From assembly GCF_900111605.1 (NCBI RefSeq), contig NZ_FOIA01000008.1, positions 47,110 through 111,109 on the forward strand: a stretch of DNA of 64,000 bases, written 5' to 3'. Shown here in pieces: positions 26,390 to 38,211 of the stretch. Source of the stretch: Nitrosomonas marina (lineage in GTDB: Bacteria > Pseudomonadota > Gammaproteobacteria > Burkholderiales > Nitrosomonadaceae). Positions within the stretch are counted from its first letter, which is position 1. Every line of letters begins with the position of its first letter. The position numbers were made by a program, and so were the translations under genes. Below the pieces are notes generated by a model. That model searched no databases, had not been told where the DNA came from, and saw nothing but the letters and a program-made list of their open reading frames with translations.

Positions 26390-26848
26390 ATGAGTGCGGA
26401 AAACATGGTCGCTGATAGAATCCTGGTTATTCATGGGCCGAATCTGAATCTTCTTGGAATGCGCGAACCGGAGATTTATGGTAGTGAAACGCTGCTGGAT
26501 ATTAACAGGAAATTAACCGGAATTGCGAAAAAAGGATCGGCAGATATAGCTTTTTTTCAAAGTAATGCCGAATCAAGGCTGGTTGACAGGATTCAGGAGG
26601 CCATGACTGATGGTACTAGTTTTATCATCATTAATCCGGCTGCTTATACACATACCAGTATTGCCATGCGTGATGCGCTGGCAGCAACACGTTTACCTTT
26701 CATAGAGATACATTTGTCCAATATTTTTTCTCGTGAAACTTTTCGTCACCATTCTTATTTCTCAGACATGGCTTTGGGTGTAATCAGTGGTCTGGGCTCC
26801 AAAGGTTATGAATTGGCGTTGGAATATGCCTTAACGGTGCGTCGATAA
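26390..26848 (+). CDS. aroQ: 3-dehydroquinate dehydratase, type II
   Basis: A 152-residue type II dehydroquinase of the shikimate pathway, leading to aromatic amino acids. Marks are [21 protein letters not shown] with the catalytic Tyr, [17 protein letters not shown], and [21 protein letters not shown] holding the catalytic His. The C-terminal [15 protein letters not shown] is standard. ATG 26405 (MVADRILV) is an equally possible start. It lies about 190 bp before accB, a common gene order. Confidence 0.94.
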   Translation: MSAENMVADRILVIHGPNLNLLGMREPEIYGSETLLDINRKLTGIAKKGSADIAFFQSNAESRLVDRIQEAMTDGTSFIIINPAAYTHTSIAMRDALAATRLPFIEIHLSNIFSRETFRHHSYFSDMALGVISGLGSKGYELALEYALTVRR

Positions 26849-27040
26849 ATTATGATTGATTATTTGGTTTATGCCTGAAGCAAACTATTGCCAGGCTAGC
26901 CACAGGTGCGATTGAACAGTCGAAAGTATTAATTTGAAAGTCGGTTGCGTGCTGATTGATTAGTTAGTCATTGGGTCTATATGTTGAAGTAATTTGTTTT
27001 TCAATGGCCCCGGATTCTTGGGGTGATGTCAGGGGGTGTT

Positions 27041-27529
27041 ATGGATTTAAGAAAGCTTAAAAAGCTCATCGAATTGGTTGAAGAATCTGGTATCACTGAG
27101 TTGGAAATTACTGAAGGTGAAGAAAAGGTTCGTATCAGTAAATCAGGGGCGTCGGCACCTGGATATGCTTGGCTACCGCCCATGCATCAGTCCGTTATCC
27201 CTTTGCAACAGGGGCAGTCACAATCGGAACAGAATGCTGCGCCTGGCAACACAAAAACAGCGGATACCGAGGGTAAAGCAGATGCGCAACCTGATGGACA
27301 TGTAGTTAAGTCCCCAATGGTCGGCACTTTTTACCGTTCGCCATCACCGGGTGCAGGTCCTTTTGTAGAAGTTGGCCAGACTGTGAAAGCAGGTGATACA
27401 TTGTGCATTATCGAAGCAATGAAACTGCTGAATGAGATTGAAGCTGATAAGGATGGTGTGATCAAGTCGATACTCGTCGAAAACGGACAGCCTGTTGAAT
27501 ATGGCGAGCATTTGTTTGTCATTCAGTAA
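27041..27529 (+). CDS. accB: Biotin carboxyl carrier protein of acetyl-CoA carboxylase
   Basis: A 162-residue carrier of acetyl-CoA carboxylase, the first step of fatty-acid synthesis. The N-terminal helix region [20 protein letters not shown] is followed by a flexible Gln/Ala-rich linker, then the biotinyl domain with the [13 protein letters not shown] motif, whose lysine carries biotin. ATG 27041 is preferred over GTG 27023 and ATG 27026 because AGGGGG precedes it by about 5 bases and homologues begin MDLRKLKK. It precedes accC by 71 bp. Confidence 0.96.
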   Translation: MDLRKLKKLIELVEESGITELEITEGEEKVRISKSGASAPGYAWLPPMHQSVIPLQQGQSQSEQNAAPGNTKTADTEGKADAQPDGHVVKSPMVGTFYRSPSPGAGPFVEVGQTVKAGDTLCIIEAMKLLNEIEADKDGVIKSILVENGQPVEYGEHLFVIQ

Positions 27530-27600
27530 TGCTGAATGATTGCCGGATAACCGTATGTCTGTTGATTTCAGAAGGTCAAGCTAATCTCTTGTGAGTAAAT

Positions 27601-28959
27601 ATGTTTGAAAAAATTCTTATCGCTAACCGGGGCGAAATAGCCTTACGTGTTCAAAGAGCCTGTCGTGCTATGGGGATAAAGACTGTGATTGTATATTCTG
27701 AGGCGGATTCTGAAGCCAAATACGTCAAACTGGCCGATGAATCGGTTTGTATCGGTCCCGCGCCTGTTGCACAGAGTTATTTAAATGTACCGGCAATAAT
27801 CAGCGCCGCAGAAGTGACAGATGCTGAGGCCATTCACCCCGGCTATGGATTTCTTTCGGAAAATGCCGATTTTGCTGAGCGTGTGGAAAAAAGTGGCTTT
27901 GTTTTTATCGGTCCACGTCCTGAGACGATTCGTTTGATGGGCGACAAGGTCAGTGCGAAGAATGCCATGAAAGCGGCTGGCGTTCCTTGTGTGCCGGGCT
28001 CGGATGGTGCGCTGCCTGAGGATATCGATGCGATAAAGATAGTGGTCAAGGAAATCGGATATCCAGTAATCATTAAAGCTGCTGGTGGCGGGGGTGGTCG
28101 CGGTATGCGTGTAGTACATACCGAGGCTGCATTACCAAACGCAGTAATTATGACGCGTAATGAAGCGCAGGCAGCTTTCGGAAATCCCGTGGTGTATGCC
28201 GAGAAGTATCTGGAGAATCCTCGTCACATTGAATTTCAGTTACTGGTTGACGAGCAGGGCAATGCTGTCCATTTGGGGGAGCGTGACTGCTCGTTGCAGC
28301 GCAGACACCAGAAAATTCTTGAGGAGGCGCCCGCTCCGGGTATTTCCGAAGCATTACGAAATAAAATCGGTGAGCGGTGCGCAGAAGCATGCCGTCAGAT
28401 CAGGTATCGCGGAGTTGGGACATTTGAATTTCTTTTTGAAAAAAATGAATTTTACTTCATTGAAATGAATACGCGGCTGCAGGTTGAGCATCCCGTGACA
28501 GAAGCCGTCACTGGTATTGATCTGGTGCAGGCGCAGATCAATGTGGCTGCAGGTAGTACGTTACCAATCAAGCAAAAGGATGTCGTCATTAAGGGCCACG
28601 CGATTGAGTGCCGCATTAACGCCGAGGATGCGTATAAATTAACGCCTTCTGCAGGACGCATCACCCAGTACCATGCGCCTGGCGGTCCGGGAGTGCGCGT
28701 TGACACCCATGTGTATCATAATTATATGGTGCCGCCTTTTTACGATTCCATGATCGGTAAAATTATTACCTACGGCGACACCCGTGAGCAGGCGATAGCG
28801 CGCATGCGTATCGCTTTATCTGAAACGGTGGTTCAGGGCATCAAGACAAATATTCCACTACATCTCGATTTACTTACAGACGCTACTTTCCTGAATGGAC
28901 AGTTTTCAATTCATTACCTGGAACAAAAGCTTGCGCTGCATAATCAGCAGACAGACTGA
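27601..28959 (+). CDS. accC: Biotin carboxylase subunit of acetyl-CoA carboxylase
   Basis: A 452-residue ATP-grasp enzyme that carboxylates the biotin on AccB. It shows [20 protein letters not shown] at the N-terminus, the glycine loop [35 protein letters not shown] and [16 protein letters not shown] with catalytic residues. Length is normal. It follows accB and is itself followed after 56 bp by prmA, so all three may be one transcript. Function depends on biotin, supplied by the bio operon earlier in the window. Confidence 0.97.
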   Translation: MFEKILIANRGEIALRVQRACRAMGIKTVIVYSEADSEAKYVKLADESVCIGPAPVAQSYLNVPAIISAAEVTDAEAIHPGYGFLSENADFAERVEKSGFVFIGPRPETIRLMGDKVSAKNAMKAAGVPCVPGSDGALPEDIDAIKIVVKEIGYPVIIKAAGGGGGRGMRVVHTEAALPNAVIMTRNEAQAAFGNPVVYAEKYLENPRHIEFQLLVDEQGNAVHLGERDCSLQRRHQKILEEAPAPGISEALRNKIGERCAEACRQIRYRGVGTFEFLFEKNEFYFIEMNTRLQVEHPVTEAVTGIDLVQAQINVAAGSTLPIKQKDVVIKGHAIECRINAEDAYKLTPSAGRITQYHAPGGPGVRVDTHVYHNYMVPPFYDSMIGKIITYGDTREQAIARMRIALSETVVQGIKTNIPLHLDLLTDATFLNGQFSIHYLEQKLALHNQQTD

Positions 28960-29015
28960 TTGAATTCCTGCAGATTGTCTGCCGGTGCGGCAAGACATTG
29001 TGTAGATTTGCCGAT

Positions 29016-29942
29016 ATGTCCTGGAAAACGATCATTATTCAGACCGATAACGCATCAGCTGAGGCGTTGAGCGAGGCGTTGATGGAGCAGGGGGCGCTGT
29101 CGGCTGATATTCATGATGCCGCGGCGGGTACGGATCAGGAGCAGCCGTTATATGGCGAGCCTGGTCTGCCTTTGGGAGAAGTGTGGAGAAAAGCCGAAGT
29201 CAGTGGAATATTCGAACACGATGCCGATTTGGATGCAGTGATGCAATTGATCACCAAAACACTTCGGTTAAGCGATACCCCATCCTACCGGAAGGGAATA
29301 ATCGAAGAACAGGACTGGGTTCGATTGACACAATCGCAGTTTAACCCCATTTGTATCTCATCGCGGTTGTGGATAGTCCCGACATGGCATCAACCTCCCG
29401 ACCCGTCTGCAATAAATCTTATTCTTGATCCGGGACTGGCATTTGGTACTGGCAGTCATCCAACGACGCAGCTATGTCTTGCCTGGCTCGACCAGAATCT
29501 ACAACGGGGGGAAACGCTTCTGGATTATGGCTGTGGCTCAGGAATTCTCGCCATTGCAGCACTAAAGCTGGGTGCGGTGCATGTTACCGGTATCGATATT
29601 GATCCTCATGCTGTCAAGGCAAGTTATGCCAATGCGCTTCTGAATGCGTGTGAATCGTCGAGATGTTCGTTTGCATCACACTATCCGATACTAACAGCGG
29701 ATACTGATGCTGTTGAGCAGGTTGATGTAGTCGTGGCAAACATTTTATCCAATCCTTTAATCCTGCTGGCGCCGATTCTTACCCGTGCGGTTCGCGCAGG
29801 TGGACGGATTGCGTTGTCAGGCATACTGGCGTCCCAGGCGGATGAAGTTTTGTCATTGTACAGACCGTGGTTTGACATGCACATTCATGCTGGGCAGGAA
29901 GACTGGGTATTACTGACAGGAACCAAAACCACGGATGTGTGA
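29016..29942 (+). CDS. prmA: Ribosomal protein L11 methyltransferase PrmA
   Basis: A 308-residue SAM-dependent enzyme that trimethylates ribosomal protein L11. The N-terminal domain starts MSWKTIIIQTDN and recognises L11; the catalytic part has LDPGLAFGTGSHPTTQLCL, LDYGCGSGILAIAALKLGA and VVANILSNPLILLAPIL, all family signatures. The ATG at 29016 is chosen because homologues begin MSW; the frame opens slightly earlier. It lies in the common accBC-prmA order. Confidence 0.95.
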   Translation: MSWKTIIIQTDNASAEALSEALMEQGALSADIHDAAAGTDQEQPLYGEPGLPLGEVWRKAEVSGIFEHDADLDAVMQLITKTLRLSDTPSYRKGIIEEQDWVRLTQSQFNPICISSRLWIVPTWHQPPDPSAINLILDPGLAFGTGSHPTTQLCLAWLDQNLQRGETLLDYGCGSGILAIAALKLGAVHVTGIDIDPHAVKASYANALLNACESSRCSFASHYPILTADTDAVEQVDVVVANILSNPLILLAPILTRAVRAGGRIALSGILASQADEVLSLYRPWFDMHIHAGQEDWVLLTGTKTTDV

Positions 29943-30034
29943 ATGTGTTGTCAGCCCAAACCACACAAATTGCCACTGATGGTGATAGCAAAGATATAAA
30001 TTTATACCTGACAGACGAATGAACGGAGAAACCG

Positions 30035-30949
30035 ATGGCGCTGGTAACATTGTGCCCGGATTGCAGCACGACATACAAAATCTATCCTGAACAGTTACAG
30101 GTAAAAAATGGCCTGGTTCGTTGTGGAAAATGTCAGGTTGTTTTTAACGGGTTCTCTACATTGATCACAATTGATGAGACTGAAATAGAGTATTTATCAG
30201 CGCGCGCTGACACAGGTAGCGTTCTGGGAGAATCTTCCGAGCATCAAGAAATTGCCGACAATTCTGCCGGATTGCACAACATGACAAACGAGCAGCTGAT
30301 ACAGGCAAGTACCGCACATGTTTTCGAGAACAAACCTGAAACGTCGGTGCAACAGAACAAAGCTGCAGTCGCAGGTGTTACTTCGGTGTCGGAAAATTGC
30401 TCAGAAAATACAGATCCCGACAAACCTGTAAGTGATTTTCTGTCCGATGCAGTGTCTGAGTCTTCGTCCCGGTACTGGTTTTGGAGGGCCGGCAATCTGG
30501 TATTGTTTTTTTTGCTGATTGGGCAGGCTGTTATTACATACCGTGCGGATCTGGCGACGGAGTTTCCACAAACCAGACCATATTTGGAACAGTTTTGTAA
30601 AATATTGAGTTGCTCGGTGCCTCTGCCTGCAGATATCCGTCTGCTGAGTATCGTATCGTCGGATCTGCAAGTGAACGATCCCGAAAATCAACCGGGCGTG
30701 GCAACACTGACTGCGATTATCCGTAATCATGCGAAGCGGCCACAAGCGTTACCTGCGTTGAAATTGCTTTTAACGGATGTGCACGATCAGTTGCTTGCCA
30801 GTCGAATTTTTACCTCGGCAGACTATCTGTCGCCGGATATGCGGAAAAAAATATCAATTTTGCCGAATCATGAGATTACTGTTCAGCTTTATCTGGATAA
30901 CAGCCAGATTAAACCAACCGGATACCGGCTTCAGATACTCTATATCTAA
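30035..30949 (+). CDS. Zinc-ribbon and DUF3426 domain membrane protein
   Basis: A 304-residue protein with an N-terminal MJ0042-type zinc ribbon (CPDCSTTYKI ... VRCGKCQVVFNGF), a low-complexity acidic linker, one membrane segment (about residues 150-168, AGNLVLFFLLIGQAVITY) and a C-terminal DUF3426 domain (about 190-304). Proteins of this design are common next to prmA in Betaproteobacteria; their role is unknown. GGAGAA lies 8 bases before the ATG. Confidence 0.85.
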   Translation: MALVTLCPDCSTTYKIYPEQLQVKNGLVRCGKCQVVFNGFSTLITIDETEIEYLSARADTGSVLGESSEHQEIADNSAGLHNMTNEQLIQASTAHVFENKPETSVQQNKAAVAGVTSVSENCSENTDPDKPVSDFLSDAVSESSSRYWFWRAGNLVLFFLLIGQAVITYRADLATEFPQTRPYLEQFCKILSCSVPLPADIRLLSIVSSDLQVNDPENQPGVATLTAIIRNHAKRPQALPALKLLLTDVHDQLLASRIFTSADYLSPDMRKKISILPNHEITVQLYLDNSQIKPTGYRLQILYI

Positions 30950-31065
30950 TTTTTTCAGTAAGTTATAAGCGTAATTATGTGCGCTGGCTGATTGACTTTA
31001 GGCTTGAGGTGGCTGGTAAGGTATAATCAATTGCTTTATTTTAAATTCAAAAAGCACACAAAGTA

Positions 31066-34000
31066 ATGAAAAAAAATCTTCGAACGAACCTGTTGGAAAA
31101 CTTAATTGCCCAGAGAATTGTGATCCTGGATGGCGCAATGGGCACAATGATTCAAACATATAAACTGGAAGAGGCCGATTTTCGCGGCGAGCGGTTTGCC
31201 GATTTTCCGCATGATCTCAAAGGCAATAATGATCTGTTGACGTTGACACGTCCGGACGTGATTCGTTCTATTCATACCGATTATCTTGAAGCCGGTGCAG
31301 ATATTATCGAGACCAATACATTTAATGCCAACGCGGTTTCGATGGCGGACTATCATATGGAGGAGCTGGTATACGAACTTAATGTAGCAGCAGCAAAGCT
31401 GGCCTGTGAAGCGGCACGCGAAGTGGAAACAAAAACACCGGACAAACCCCGTTTTGTTGCTGGTGTTATTGGACCAACAACAAAAACAGCTTCCATCTCG
31501 CCGGATGTAAATGATCCCGGTTTTAGGAATATTAGCTTTGATCAACTGGTTGACGCCTATACAGAATCCATACGCGGACTGGTAGACGGTGGTGCGGATA
31601 TTCTGATGGTTGAAACAATTTTCGATACGCTGAATGCCAAAGCAGCGTTGTTTGCCATCGACCAATTTCTGGAGGTGAACGCGCTCAGCCTGCCCATCAT
31701 GATTTCAGTAACAATTACGGACGCTTCCGGCCGTACGCTCTCGGGACAGACGCCTGAAGCATTCTGGAACTCGGTACAGCATGCAAAACCATTATCAGTA
31801 GGTATTAACTGTGCGCTGGGTGCCGAACTGATGCGGCCATATATCGAGGAGTTGTCCGAAATTGCGGAAGTCTACGTCAGCGTACATCCCAATGCTGGAT
31901 TGCCGAATCCGCTGTCTGAAACCGGTTATGACGAAACACCCGAGTATACGGCACGTCAATTGAAAGATTTTGCGCAGTCCGGTTTTGTCAATATTGTCGG
32001 TGGCTGCTGCGGTACCACACCAGCACACATCAAGGCCATAGCCGAAGCCGTAGAGTCACTGCCTCCAAGAAAAATGCCGGAATTGCCCAAAAAGCTTCGT
32101 TTGTCAGGACTGGAACCGTTGAATATCGGTGACGATTCGCTTTTTGTGAACGTTGGTGAGCGGACTAATGTGACAGGTTCTCGTGCTTTTGCGCGACTGA
32201 TTCTGGGAGATCAGTATGCCGAAGCGCTGGATGTTGCGCGCAGTCAGGTTGAAAACGGTGCGCAGATCATCGATATCAATATGGACGAAGCCATGCTGGA
32301 TTCCTTGCAGGCAATGGTGAAATTCCTGAATCTGATCGCTACTGAGCCAGATATCTGTCGCGTACCGATTATGCTCGATTCAAGCAAATGGACGGTAATA
32401 GAGGCAGGGTTAAAATGCATACAGGGTAAATCCGTTATCAATTCCATCAGTCTCAAGGAAGGTGAGGCAGAGTTTATTGAACAGGCTAAACTGGCGCGCC
32501 GCTACGGGGCGGCAGTTATTGTGATGGCGTTCGATGAAACAGGTCAGGCGGATACGCTGGCGCGCAAGGTGGACATCTGCACCCGCAGTTACCGCGTGCT
32601 GGTGGATAAAGTGGGTTTTCCACCTGAAGACATTATTTTCGATCCGAATATTTTTGCCATTGCAACCGGGATAGATGAACACAATAATTATGGCGTGGAT
32701 TTCATTGAAGCCACGCGCGAGATTAAAAGAACGCTGCCATATGCAAAAATCAGCGGCGGCGTATCCAATGTGTCGTTCTCTTTTCGCGGTAATGAGCCAA
32801 TTCGCGAAGCAATTCATACTGCATTTCTTTATCATGCCATCAAAGCCGGTATGACCATGGGTATTGTTAATGCCGGGCAATTAGGCGTGTATTCGGATAT
32901 TCCCGCCGATGTGCTTGAATATATTGAAGATGTTATCCTGAACCGCCGTGATGATGCTACGGAGCGCCTGGTTGATTTTGCAGAAAACTTCAAAGGGAAG
33001 AAAAAAGAGCAGGTTGAAGATTTAAGCTGGCGCGAAGAGCCGCTGCAGTCGCGCCTGACGCATGCGCTGGTCAAGGGTATTGCCACGTATATTGTAGAAG
33101 ATACTGAGGAGGCACGACTGGAAATCAAGGCGCAAGGCGGGCGGCCGATTCAGGTTATCGAAGGCCCGTTGATGGAAGGGATGGGCGTTGTCGGTGATTT
33201 GTTCGGTGCCGGAAAAATGTTTCTGCCGCAGGTCGTGAAATCGGCACGCGTGATGAAGCAGGCGGTAGCGCACCTGCTGCCTTTTATCGAGGAGGAAAAG
33301 AGGCTGCTCGGCGATTCAAAGCCGAAAGGCAAAATCGTGGTGGCGACCGTCAAAGGTGACGTGCATGACATTGGTAAGAATATAGTAGCAGTGGTGCTGC
33401 AGTGCAACAACTACGAAGTGATCAATATGGGTGTCATGGTGCCCAGCACGCAAATTCTGGATATGGCCAGAAAAGAAAATGCCGATATCATCGGATTGTC
33501 AGGACTGATCACACCTTCGCTAGAGGAAATGACCCATGTGGCCAAGGAAATGCAGCGAGAGGACTTCAGCATTCCATTACTGATCGGTGGCGCAACTACT
33601 TCCCGTGTGCATACTGCTGTCAAAATTGCACCGCATTATGAAGGACCGGTGGTGTGGGTGCCGGATGCCAGTCGTGCCGTAGGTGTGTGCAGCAGCTTAA
33701 TGTCTGAAGACCTGAAGACGGACTATGTGCAGAATATTCAAAATGAATATGACAGGGTGCGCACGCAGCATAAAAACAAGAAAGGCCCGTCCAAACTCCT
33801 GTCGATCGAAGATGCCCGGGCCAATGCCTTTAAGCCGGACTGGGCCGCTTATCAGCCGCCGCAGCCGGAATTACTGGGTATTCGTACCTTGAATAATTAT
33901 CCACTGGAAAAAATCGTGCCGTTTATCGATTGGACGCCTTTTTTTCAGGCCTGGGAACTGGCCGGCCGTTATCCGGCCATTCTGGAAGACGAAGTTGTGG

Positions 34001-34776
34001 GTGAAACCGCGAGCAATCTGTTTCGTGACGCGCAAACGATGCTGAAAAAAATTGTGGAACAGAAATGGTTGTCCGCGAACGCTGTGTTCGGATTGTTTCC
34101 GGCCAATTCAGTCGGTGATGATATCGAGATCTACACCGATGAGAAGCGGGAGAAGATTGCCATGACCTGGCACGGCTTGCGCCAGCAAACCCAAAAACCG
34201 GCCGGAAAACCTAACCGTTGCCTGTCCGATTTTATTGCACCGAAGGCGACAGGGCTCAAGGACTATATCGGTCTGTTTGCCGTTGGCGCAGGTTTTGGCA
34301 TTGAAGATCGTATTAAGGCGTTCGAAGATGTTAATGACGATTACAGCGCAATTGTACTCAAAGCGCTGGCCGACCGTTTGGCCGAAGCGTTTGCTGAACA
34401 TATGCATATGCGTATCCGACGTGAATTCTGGGGCTACGCCAGTGATGAGGCTCTGGATAACGAACAGTTGATTAAAGAAGAATATCTCGGCATTCGTCCG
34501 GCACCGGGTTATCCCGCATGTCCGGATCACACTGAAAAAGGTCCATTGTTTGAATTACTTGGTGCTACCGAAAAAGCAGGCATAATCATCACAGAATCTT
34601 TTGCCATGGTACCTACTGCCGCAGTATCCGGATTTTATATTGCGCACCCGGAATCAACATTTTTCGCGGTTGGAAAAATCGGCAAGGATCAAGTGGAGGA
34701 TTATGCGCGGCGAAAAGGTTGGGCGGTGGAAAAAACGGAGCAGTGGCTGGCCCCTGTGCTTGCCTATGAACGTTAA
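31066..34776 (+). CDS. metH: Cobalamin-dependent methionine synthase MetH
   Basis: A full-length, 1236-residue modular enzyme that moves a methyl group from methyltetrahydrofolate to homocysteine. In order: homocysteine domain ([11 protein letters not shown], zinc-binding GGCCGTTP near 310), folate (pterin) domain from about 350, cobalamin cap and Rossmann domain with the lower-ligand motif [11 protein letters not shown] near 760-775, and the C-terminal SAM-reactivation domain ([15 protein letters not shown]). No B12 riboswitch is apparent in the 116 bp upstream. TATAAT occurs at 31022-31027, about 40 bp before the start, and may be its -10 box. Confidence 0.97.
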   Translation: MKKNLRTNLLENLIAQRIVILDGAMGTMIQTYKLEEADFRGERFADFPHDLKGNNDLLTLTRPDVIRSIHTDYLEAGADIIETNTFNANAVSMADYHMEELVYELNVAAAKLACEAAREVETKTPDKPRFVAGVIGPTTKTASISPDVNDPGFRNISFDQLVDAYTESIRGLVDGGADILMVETIFDTLNAKAALFAIDQFLEVNALSLPIMISVTITDASGRTLSGQTPEAFWNSVQHAKPLSVGINCALGAELMRPYIEELSEIAEVYVSVHPNAGLPNPLSETGYDETPEYTARQLKDFAQSGFVNIVGGCCGTTPAHIKAIAEAVESLPPRKMPELPKKLRLSGLEPLNIGDDSLFVNVGERTNVTGSRAFARLILGDQYAEALDVARSQVENGAQIIDINMDEAMLDSLQAMVKFLNLIATEPDICRVPIMLDSSKWTVIEAGLKCIQGKSVINSISLKEGEAEFIEQAKLARRYGAAVIVMAFDETGQADTLARKVDICTRSYRVLVDKVGFPPEDIIFDPNIFAIATGIDEHNNYGVDFIEATREIKRTLPYAKISGGVSNVSFSFRGNEPIREAIHTAFLYHAIKAGMTMGIVNAGQLGVYSDIPADVLEYIEDVILNRRDDATERLVDFAENFKGKKKEQVEDLSWREEPLQSRLTHALVKGIATYIVEDTEEARLEIKAQGGRPIQVIEGPLMEGMGVVGDLFGAGKMFLPQVVKSARVMKQAVAHLLPFIEEEKRLLGDSKPKGKIVVATVKGDVHDIGKNIVAVVLQCNNYEVINMGVMVPSTQILDMARKENADIIGLSGLITPSLEEMTHVAKEMQREDFSIPLLIGGATTSRVHTAVKIAPHYEGPVVWVPDASRAVGVCSSLMSEDLKTDYVQNIQNEYDRVRTQHKNKKGPSKLLSIEDARANAFKPDWAAYQPPQPELLGIRTLNNYPLEKIVPFIDWTPFFQAWELAGRYPAILEDEVVGETASNLFRDAQTMLKKIVEQKWLSANAVFGLFPANSVGDDIEIYTDEKREKIAMTWHGLRQQTQKPAGKPNRCLSDFIAPKATGLKDYIGLFAVGAGFGIEDRIKAFEDVNDDYSAIVLKALADRLAEAFAEHMHMRIRREFWGYASDEALDNEQLIKEEYLGIRPAPGYPACPDHTEKGPLFELLGATEKAGIIITESFAMVPTAAVSGFYIAHPESTFFAVGKIGKDQVEDYARRKGWAVEKTEQWLAPVLAYER

Positions 34777-34861
34777 TTGCTATTGCATTTTACCGTGTTC
34801 GGAACGGAATTAAGAAACCTATCATGAGGTCTATATCCAATATTTCTTGGGAAGATTGAAA

Positions 34862-35152
34862 ATGAGTATTCTGGACAAGGCAAAGGAACTGTCAAATCGC
34901 GTGGCCGACAAGACTGTAGAGTTCAGTAGCGATGAGGTAATCGCCAGTACGATTATCAAAGCCGTGGAGAAGCAGGAGAAAGTCAATGCTATTCTGAAAG
35001 CGCGCGGCTCGAACTATCGCATTGGCAGCCTGAATCTCGGCATGGGCATTCCACCCAGCGTAACGTTTGGCATCTGGCGGTTATCGGATCTTGGCTCGGA
35101 AGAAACGGGCGAAACGGCGGCAATGGTTAAAAAAGGGCCGGTTGCCGAATAA
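34862..35152 (+). CDS. Small conserved-looking protein, unknown function
   Basis: A 96-residue soluble protein beginning MSILDKAKELSNRVADKTVE. The first half looks helical and charged, the second half has LNLGMGIPPSVTFGIWRLSD. I do not recognise a family or catalytic motif. Start chosen at 34862, with GGAAGA 7 bases upstream. It lies 85 bp after metH on the same strand and may be co-transcribed. Confidence 0.7.
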   Translation: MSILDKAKELSNRVADKTVEFSSDEVIASTIIKAVEKQEKVNAILKARGSNYRIGSLNLGMGIPPSVTFGIWRLSDLGSEETGETAAMVKKGPVAE

Positions 35153-35339
35153 TCCATGGGTTGATCAGTCAGAATAAGCTCGATGCGTTTTGCGTCATGT
35201 GGGCTTATTTTGATGGAGTGTATTATTTTATTCCAACAGTAACTGAGCGAATATGGTCACAGCGCCCAGTCAGCAGCATTTCGCTAGAAAATGTGCGAAA
35301 TGATCATCGCACAATCAACGATTTGTTTGTTATTCCCTG

Positions 35340-36215
35340 TTAATTTGAGCTGCTAAACAACCGCGCCAGCTCAACACCCGGATCGTCAGCACGCATGAAT
35401 GCCTCGCCGACCAAAAATGCATTGACGTTGTGCTGGCGCATCAATGCCACATCTCTCGGTGTGTGAATGCCACTTTCGGTGACGATAACACGGTCATTGG
35501 GTATCTGTTCCAAGAGTTGCAATGTGGTATCCAGGTGTGTTTCAAACGTGCGCAGGTTACGGTTATTGATGCCGACGAGCGGGGTTTTGAGTTGTAATGC
35601 GAGCGACAGTTCTTTGGCATTGTGCACTTCAACGAGGATAGACATGCCGAGTTCATGTGCTAGTGCTTCCAGTTTGGACATCTGTTCCAGCGCGTTTGGG
35701 TCGAAATTGTCCAATTTTTCGGCGCCGAAATCATTGTCCATGGTGAATGCCGCGACGATGAGCAGAATGCAGTCCGCACCCATGGCGCGCGCTTCCGCGA
35801 TCTGATATTCCTCAAGGATGAAATCCTTGCGCAGTACTGGCAGTTGACAGGCGGCGCGGGCCTGCTGCAGGTATTCGGAGTCACCCATGAAATACTGGCG
35901 GTCTGTTAGGATGGACAGACAGGCCGCACCGTGTTTTTCGTACGTTGTTGCAATCTCTGCCGGGTTAAAGCTCAAATGTGGCGCGTGTGCCGATTCGGGG
36001 CCACGCAATACGCCTTTGCTAGGGCTGGCCTGCTTGATTTCGGCAATCACGGCGGATTGACCGGCAGTGATTTTGTTTTGAATGGCTGCGAAGAAATTGC
36101 GCGCAGGCGTGGTGGATTTGGCCGCTGCCATTATTTCGGTTAATGGTGTTTTTGTTTTAGCGGCAACGACTTCTGCAACCTTGGTGACAAGAATTTTTTT
36201 GAGAATATCTGACAT
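35340..36215 (-). CDS. trpC: Indole-3-glycerol phosphate synthase TrpC
   Basis: A 291-residue TIM-barrel enzyme of tryptophan synthesis. Family motifs: [72 protein letters not shown] and [12 protein letters not shown]. It is about 25 residues longer than usual: an insertion of roughly 10 residues ([12 protein letters not shown]) after the first loop and another ([18 protein letters not shown]) after IVAAF. It is last of the trpGDC minus-strand cluster, 18 bp after trpD. Confidence 0.95.
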   Translation of the reverse strand: MSDILKKILVTKVAEVVAAKTKTPLTEIMAAAKSTTPARNFFAAIQNKITAGQSAVIAEIKQASPSKGVLRGPESAHAPHLSFNPAEIATTYEKHGAACLSILTDRQYFMGDSEYLQQARAACQLPVLRKDFILEEYQIAEARAMGADCILLIVAAFTMDNDFGAEKLDNFDPNALEQMSKLEALAHELGMSILVEVHNAKELSLALQLKTPLVGINNRNLRTFETHLDTTLQLLEQIPNDRVIVTESGIHTPRDVALMRQHNVNAFLVGEAFMRADDPGVELARLFSSSN

Positions 36216-36233
36216 GATGTTTTTTAATGAGGC

Positions 36234-37259
36234 TCAAGCCGAACGCCGGTTGGAAAATGCAACCAGTTCATGCAGTTTTTGCAACGCTGCACCGCTCTCA
36301 ATGGCACGCTGAGCCAGACGTATACCCTGTACGAGAGAATCGGCGACGCCTGATACATAAATGGCCGCTCCAGCGTTCAATAAGACAATGTCTCTTGCCG
36401 GTCCTTTTTTGTTTTCGAGCACGGACAACAACATTGCCTTCGCCTGATTACTGTCTTTCACTTGTATCGATGTGATGGGTGCTGACTGCAGTCCGAAATC
36501 TTCAGGCCGGATTGAATATTCTGTGACCGTACCTTGTTTGAGTTCACCTACACGAGTCTCAGCGCTGATGGTGATTTCATCCAGCCCGTCTGCACCGTTG
36601 ACAACCATCACATGCGTACTGCCGAGTTGTTGCAGTACTTGAACGAGAATTAAAACCAGTTGTGCATCGAATACGCCGAGTACCTGATTCTTTGCGCCGG
36701 CGGGGTTAGTCAGCGGCCCTAGAATATTGAAAATAGTTTTAATGCCGAGTTCTCGGCGTACCGGTGCAGCATGTTTCATGGCGCTGTGATAATTGGGCGC
36801 GAACATGAAACCGACCCCGATTTCACTGATGCTTTCGGCAACCTGATCAGGAGTCTGATTCAGATTAATCCCCAGTGCCTCCAGCACATCGGCACTGCCC
36901 GATTTGCTGGAAACAGATCGCCCGCCATGTTTAGCCACCTGTACGCCTGCGGCTGCGCTGACGAAAGCCGCAGCAGTAGAGATATTGAAGGTGTGCGCTG
37001 CGTCCCCGCCGGTGCCACAGGTGTCGATTAAGTGCTGGTTGCCAGTGATGTTGACTGGTGTGGCAAATTCGCGCATGACCCTGGCGGCAGCGGCGATCTC
37101 CCCGACTGTTTCTTTTTTGACACGCAAACCGGTAATTATGGCGGAAATCAGAACAGGCGAAACATCTCCCTTCATAATCTGGCGCATGAGTGACAGCATG
37201 TCGTCATGCTGGATTTCCTGATGACCGATGATTTGATGCAAAGCTTCTTGTGGATCCAT
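36234..37259 (-). CDS. trpD: Anthranilate phosphoribosyltransferase TrpD
   Basis: A 341-residue enzyme that adds phosphoribose to anthranilate. Marks are [20 protein letters not shown] (PRPP loop), [43 protein letters not shown] and [20 protein letters not shown]. Length is normal. It sits between trpG (11 bp) and trpC (18 bp), so the three are one operon. trpE, for the large subunit of anthranilate synthase, is not in the window. Confidence 0.96.
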   Translation of the reverse strand: MDPQEALHQIIGHQEIQHDDMLSLMRQIMKGDVSPVLISAIITGLRVKKETVGEIAAAARVMREFATPVNITGNQHLIDTCGTGGDAAHTFNISTAAAFVSAAAGVQVAKHGGRSVSSKSGSADVLEALGINLNQTPDQVAESISEIGVGFMFAPNYHSAMKHAAPVRRELGIKTIFNILGPLTNPAGAKNQVLGVFDAQLVLILVQVLQQLGSTHVMVVNGADGLDEITISAETRVGELKQGTVTEYSIRPEDFGLQSAPITSIQVKDSNQAKAMLLSVLENKKGPARDIVLLNAGAAIYVSGVADSLVQGIRLAQRAIESGAALQKLHELVAFSNRRSA

Positions 37260-37270
37260 ACTGTCGTTTG

Positions 37271-37843
37271 TTAATGGTGGGTTTGTAAAAGAAAATTTTT
37301 CAGCATGTCATGACCGTATTCGCTGAGAATCGATTCCGGATGGAATTGTATACCTTCGATATTCAGCGTTCTGTGTCTGACACCCATGATTTCACCATCT
37401 TCCGTCCATGCCGTGATTTCCAGACACTCGGGAAGCGTGGCGCGTTCGATGACCAAAGAATGGTAGCGTGTCGCGATAAGCGGATTAGGCAGGCTGCGAA
37501 AAACACCTTTGTCATGATGGAAGATTGGCGATGTTTTGCCGTGCATCAGCTGTTTGGCGTGGATGATATTGCCACCGAATGCCTGTCCTATGCTTTGGTG
37601 GCCAAGACAGACTCCCAGCACTGGAATATTTTTACTGAAGTGCTTGATGACTGACAGGGAGATACCAGCTTCATTAGGTGTGCAGGGACCGGGAGAAATT
37701 ACAATTCTTTCCGGAGCCAGTTTCACAATCGTGTCAAGATTGATTTCATCATTACGGTGTACAACGACATCCTCACCCAGTTCGCCAAAATACTGCACCA
37801 GGTTATAGGTAAAGGAATCGTAATTATCGATCATCAATAACAT
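37271..37843 (-). CDS. trpG: Anthranilate / aminodeoxychorismate synthase glutamine amidotransferase
   Basis: A 190-residue class I glutamine amidotransferase that supplies ammonia to the chorismate-using synthases. The catalytic Cys lies in [16 protein letters not shown] and the His-Glu pair in [27 protein letters not shown] is the standard start. Its place before trpD and trpC favours TrpG; many relatives serve both tryptophan and folate (PabA) pathways. Confidence 0.95.
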   Translation of the reverse strand: MLLMIDNYDSFTYNLVQYFGELGEDVVVHRNDEINLDTIVKLAPERIVISPGPCTPNEAGISLSVIKHFSKNIPVLGVCLGHQSIGQAFGGNIIHAKQLMHGKTSPIFHHDKGVFRSLPNPLIATRYHSLVIERATLPECLEITAWTEDGEIMGVRHRTLNIEGIQFHPESILSEYGHDMLKNFLLQTHH

Positions 37844-38159
37844 GTTTCTAATTATTTTATAATGCTGTTCAGCAGCAATCCTTATCCTCAGCGATCCTTG
37901 GTGATCCGCAGCGTTAGAACCGCTGGAATTCTGATTGCAGCCAAAATTTAGGATTTTATCAGTTCATGCAGTGCTTTGGGTGGAGATACATTTGATAGGC
38001 AGAAAAAATTTGAATAGGCGTCCCGAATCAGCCGTGTATTATGAACAACTGCATGGTTTGAGATAGGCTGTAAATAAGTTTGCTGTCTGAAAACAGTGAA
38101 GTTTATTTGATGTTATCGGTGGAATTCAGTAAAATTCAGCCTTTTTAACCCCTTGTCTT
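37844..38159. other. Divergent intergenic region between trpG and rpsF
   Basis: About 315 bp (to the hairpins before rpsF) between two divergent operons. No coding frame or RNA gene is supported. It should hold both promoters; I could not assign -35 and -10 boxes with confidence. Confidence 0.5.
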
Positions 38160-38196
38160 ACCATATATTTATTATGGAAGGCTTTACCCGAAAGAG
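38160..38196 (+). promoter_or_regulatory. Possible S6:S18 autoregulatory hairpins in the rpsF leader
   Basis: Two small hairpins lie just before rpsF: CCATA-N7-TATGG, then CTTT-ACCCG-AAAG with a CCG in the loop. A CCG-containing leader motif bound by the S6:S18 complex is known before rpsF in many bacteria. The match is from memory of the motif, the stems are short, and covariation was not tested. Confidence 0.3.
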
Positions 38197-38211
38197 GAAT
38201 AGCAAACAGCA

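Noticed and set aside
30950..31065. Cobalamin riboswitch before metH
   Set aside because: The gap is only 116 bp and lacks the B12-box sequence and the long structured leader of that class.
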